The notes below the pieces were generated by a model, which worked only from the letters and a program-made list of their open reading frames with translations, ran no database searches and was not told where the DNA came from. This document shows, one piece after another, positions 6,315 through 6,384 of a stretch of DNA of 6,384 nucleotides (its first letter is position 1; every line of letters begins with the position of its first letter). The position numbers and the translations under genes are program-made. Source of the stretch: Pseudomonadota bacterium (GTDB lineage Bacteria; Pseudomonadota; Alphaproteobacteria; Acetobacterales; Acetobacteraceae); contig JAJZHU010000141.1 in the NCBI GenBank assembly GCA_021798375.1, positions 1 to 6,384 of the forward strand, given 5' to 3'.

Positions 6315-6359
6315 GTAGGATAAATCAAGGGTGGAAATTCCCCCCTGAAGGAATCCTCG

Positions 6360-6384
6360 ATGGCGCGCTTGCCGACCGGCTCCG
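6360..6384 (+). CDS. Start of an unidentified gene, cut by window edge
   Basis: An ATG at 6360 with AAGGA 7 nt upstream opens a frame reading MARLPTGS to the end of the window. The ribosome binding site and the same orientation as glcB, 78 bp after its stop, support a real start. Eight residues are too few to name a product. It could be co-transcribed with glcB because no strong terminator separates them. Confidence 0.45.

Noticed and set aside
6329..6345. Near-palindrome GGGTGGAAATTCCCCCC as an operator or terminator
   Set aside because: The loop would be a single base, so no RNA hairpin can form, and it shares only the TGGAAAT half-site with the IclR consensus.

Overview
The window is about 60% GC with short AT-rich intergenic gaps. 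It reads as the chromosome of an alphaproteobacterium, most likely Rhodospirillales-like. This placement is an inference from the chemoreceptor style (NATIEAARAG tip, V-x-AFLAEVRAA end), the Pseudomonas-type long isocitrate lyase and the IclR/malate synthase G pairing. No rRNA or other marker gene is present to confirm it. I see no mobile element, CRISPR array or tRNA.

Layout: (1) 1-1260, + strand: the 3' two-thirds or so of a methyl-accepting chemotaxis protein, cut by the window edge. (2) 1278-1308: a strong hairpin terminator between convergent genes. (3) 1332-2921, - strand: isocitrate lyase (aceA), complete. (4) 2922-3080: aceA control region with recurring GTAAA elements about 20 bp apart and a perfect 12-bp palindrome. 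(5) 3081-3923, - strand: an IclR-family regulator whose predicted ligand pocket matches the glyoxylate/pyruvate pocket of E. coli IclR. (6) 3924-4118: a divergent, very AT-rich control region with three evenly spaced dyad elements. Two of them resemble the E. coli IclR operator. (7) 4119-6281, + strand: malate synthase G (glcB), complete, with all main catalytic residues. (8) 6282-6384: a gap with short dyads, then the first eight codons of another + strand gene. No gene-free stretch exceeds 300 bases.

Together, genes 3, 5 and 7 form a self-contained glyoxylate shunt locus. Isocitrate lyase splits isocitrate into succinate and glyoxylate, and malate synthase G condenses glyoxylate with acetyl-CoA to malate. 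This bypasses the CO2-losing steps of the TCA cycle during growth on acetate, fatty acids or other C2 sources. The regulator lies between its two probable targets, upstream of and co-oriented with aceA and divergent from glcB. Operator-like 15-mers occur next to iclR and glcB, with a weaker one before aceA. The simplest model is glyoxylate- or pyruvate-responsive local control of both enzymes plus autoregulation. The enzymes are well known. The less ordinary content is the regulatory architecture. I did not find a convincing new biological system.
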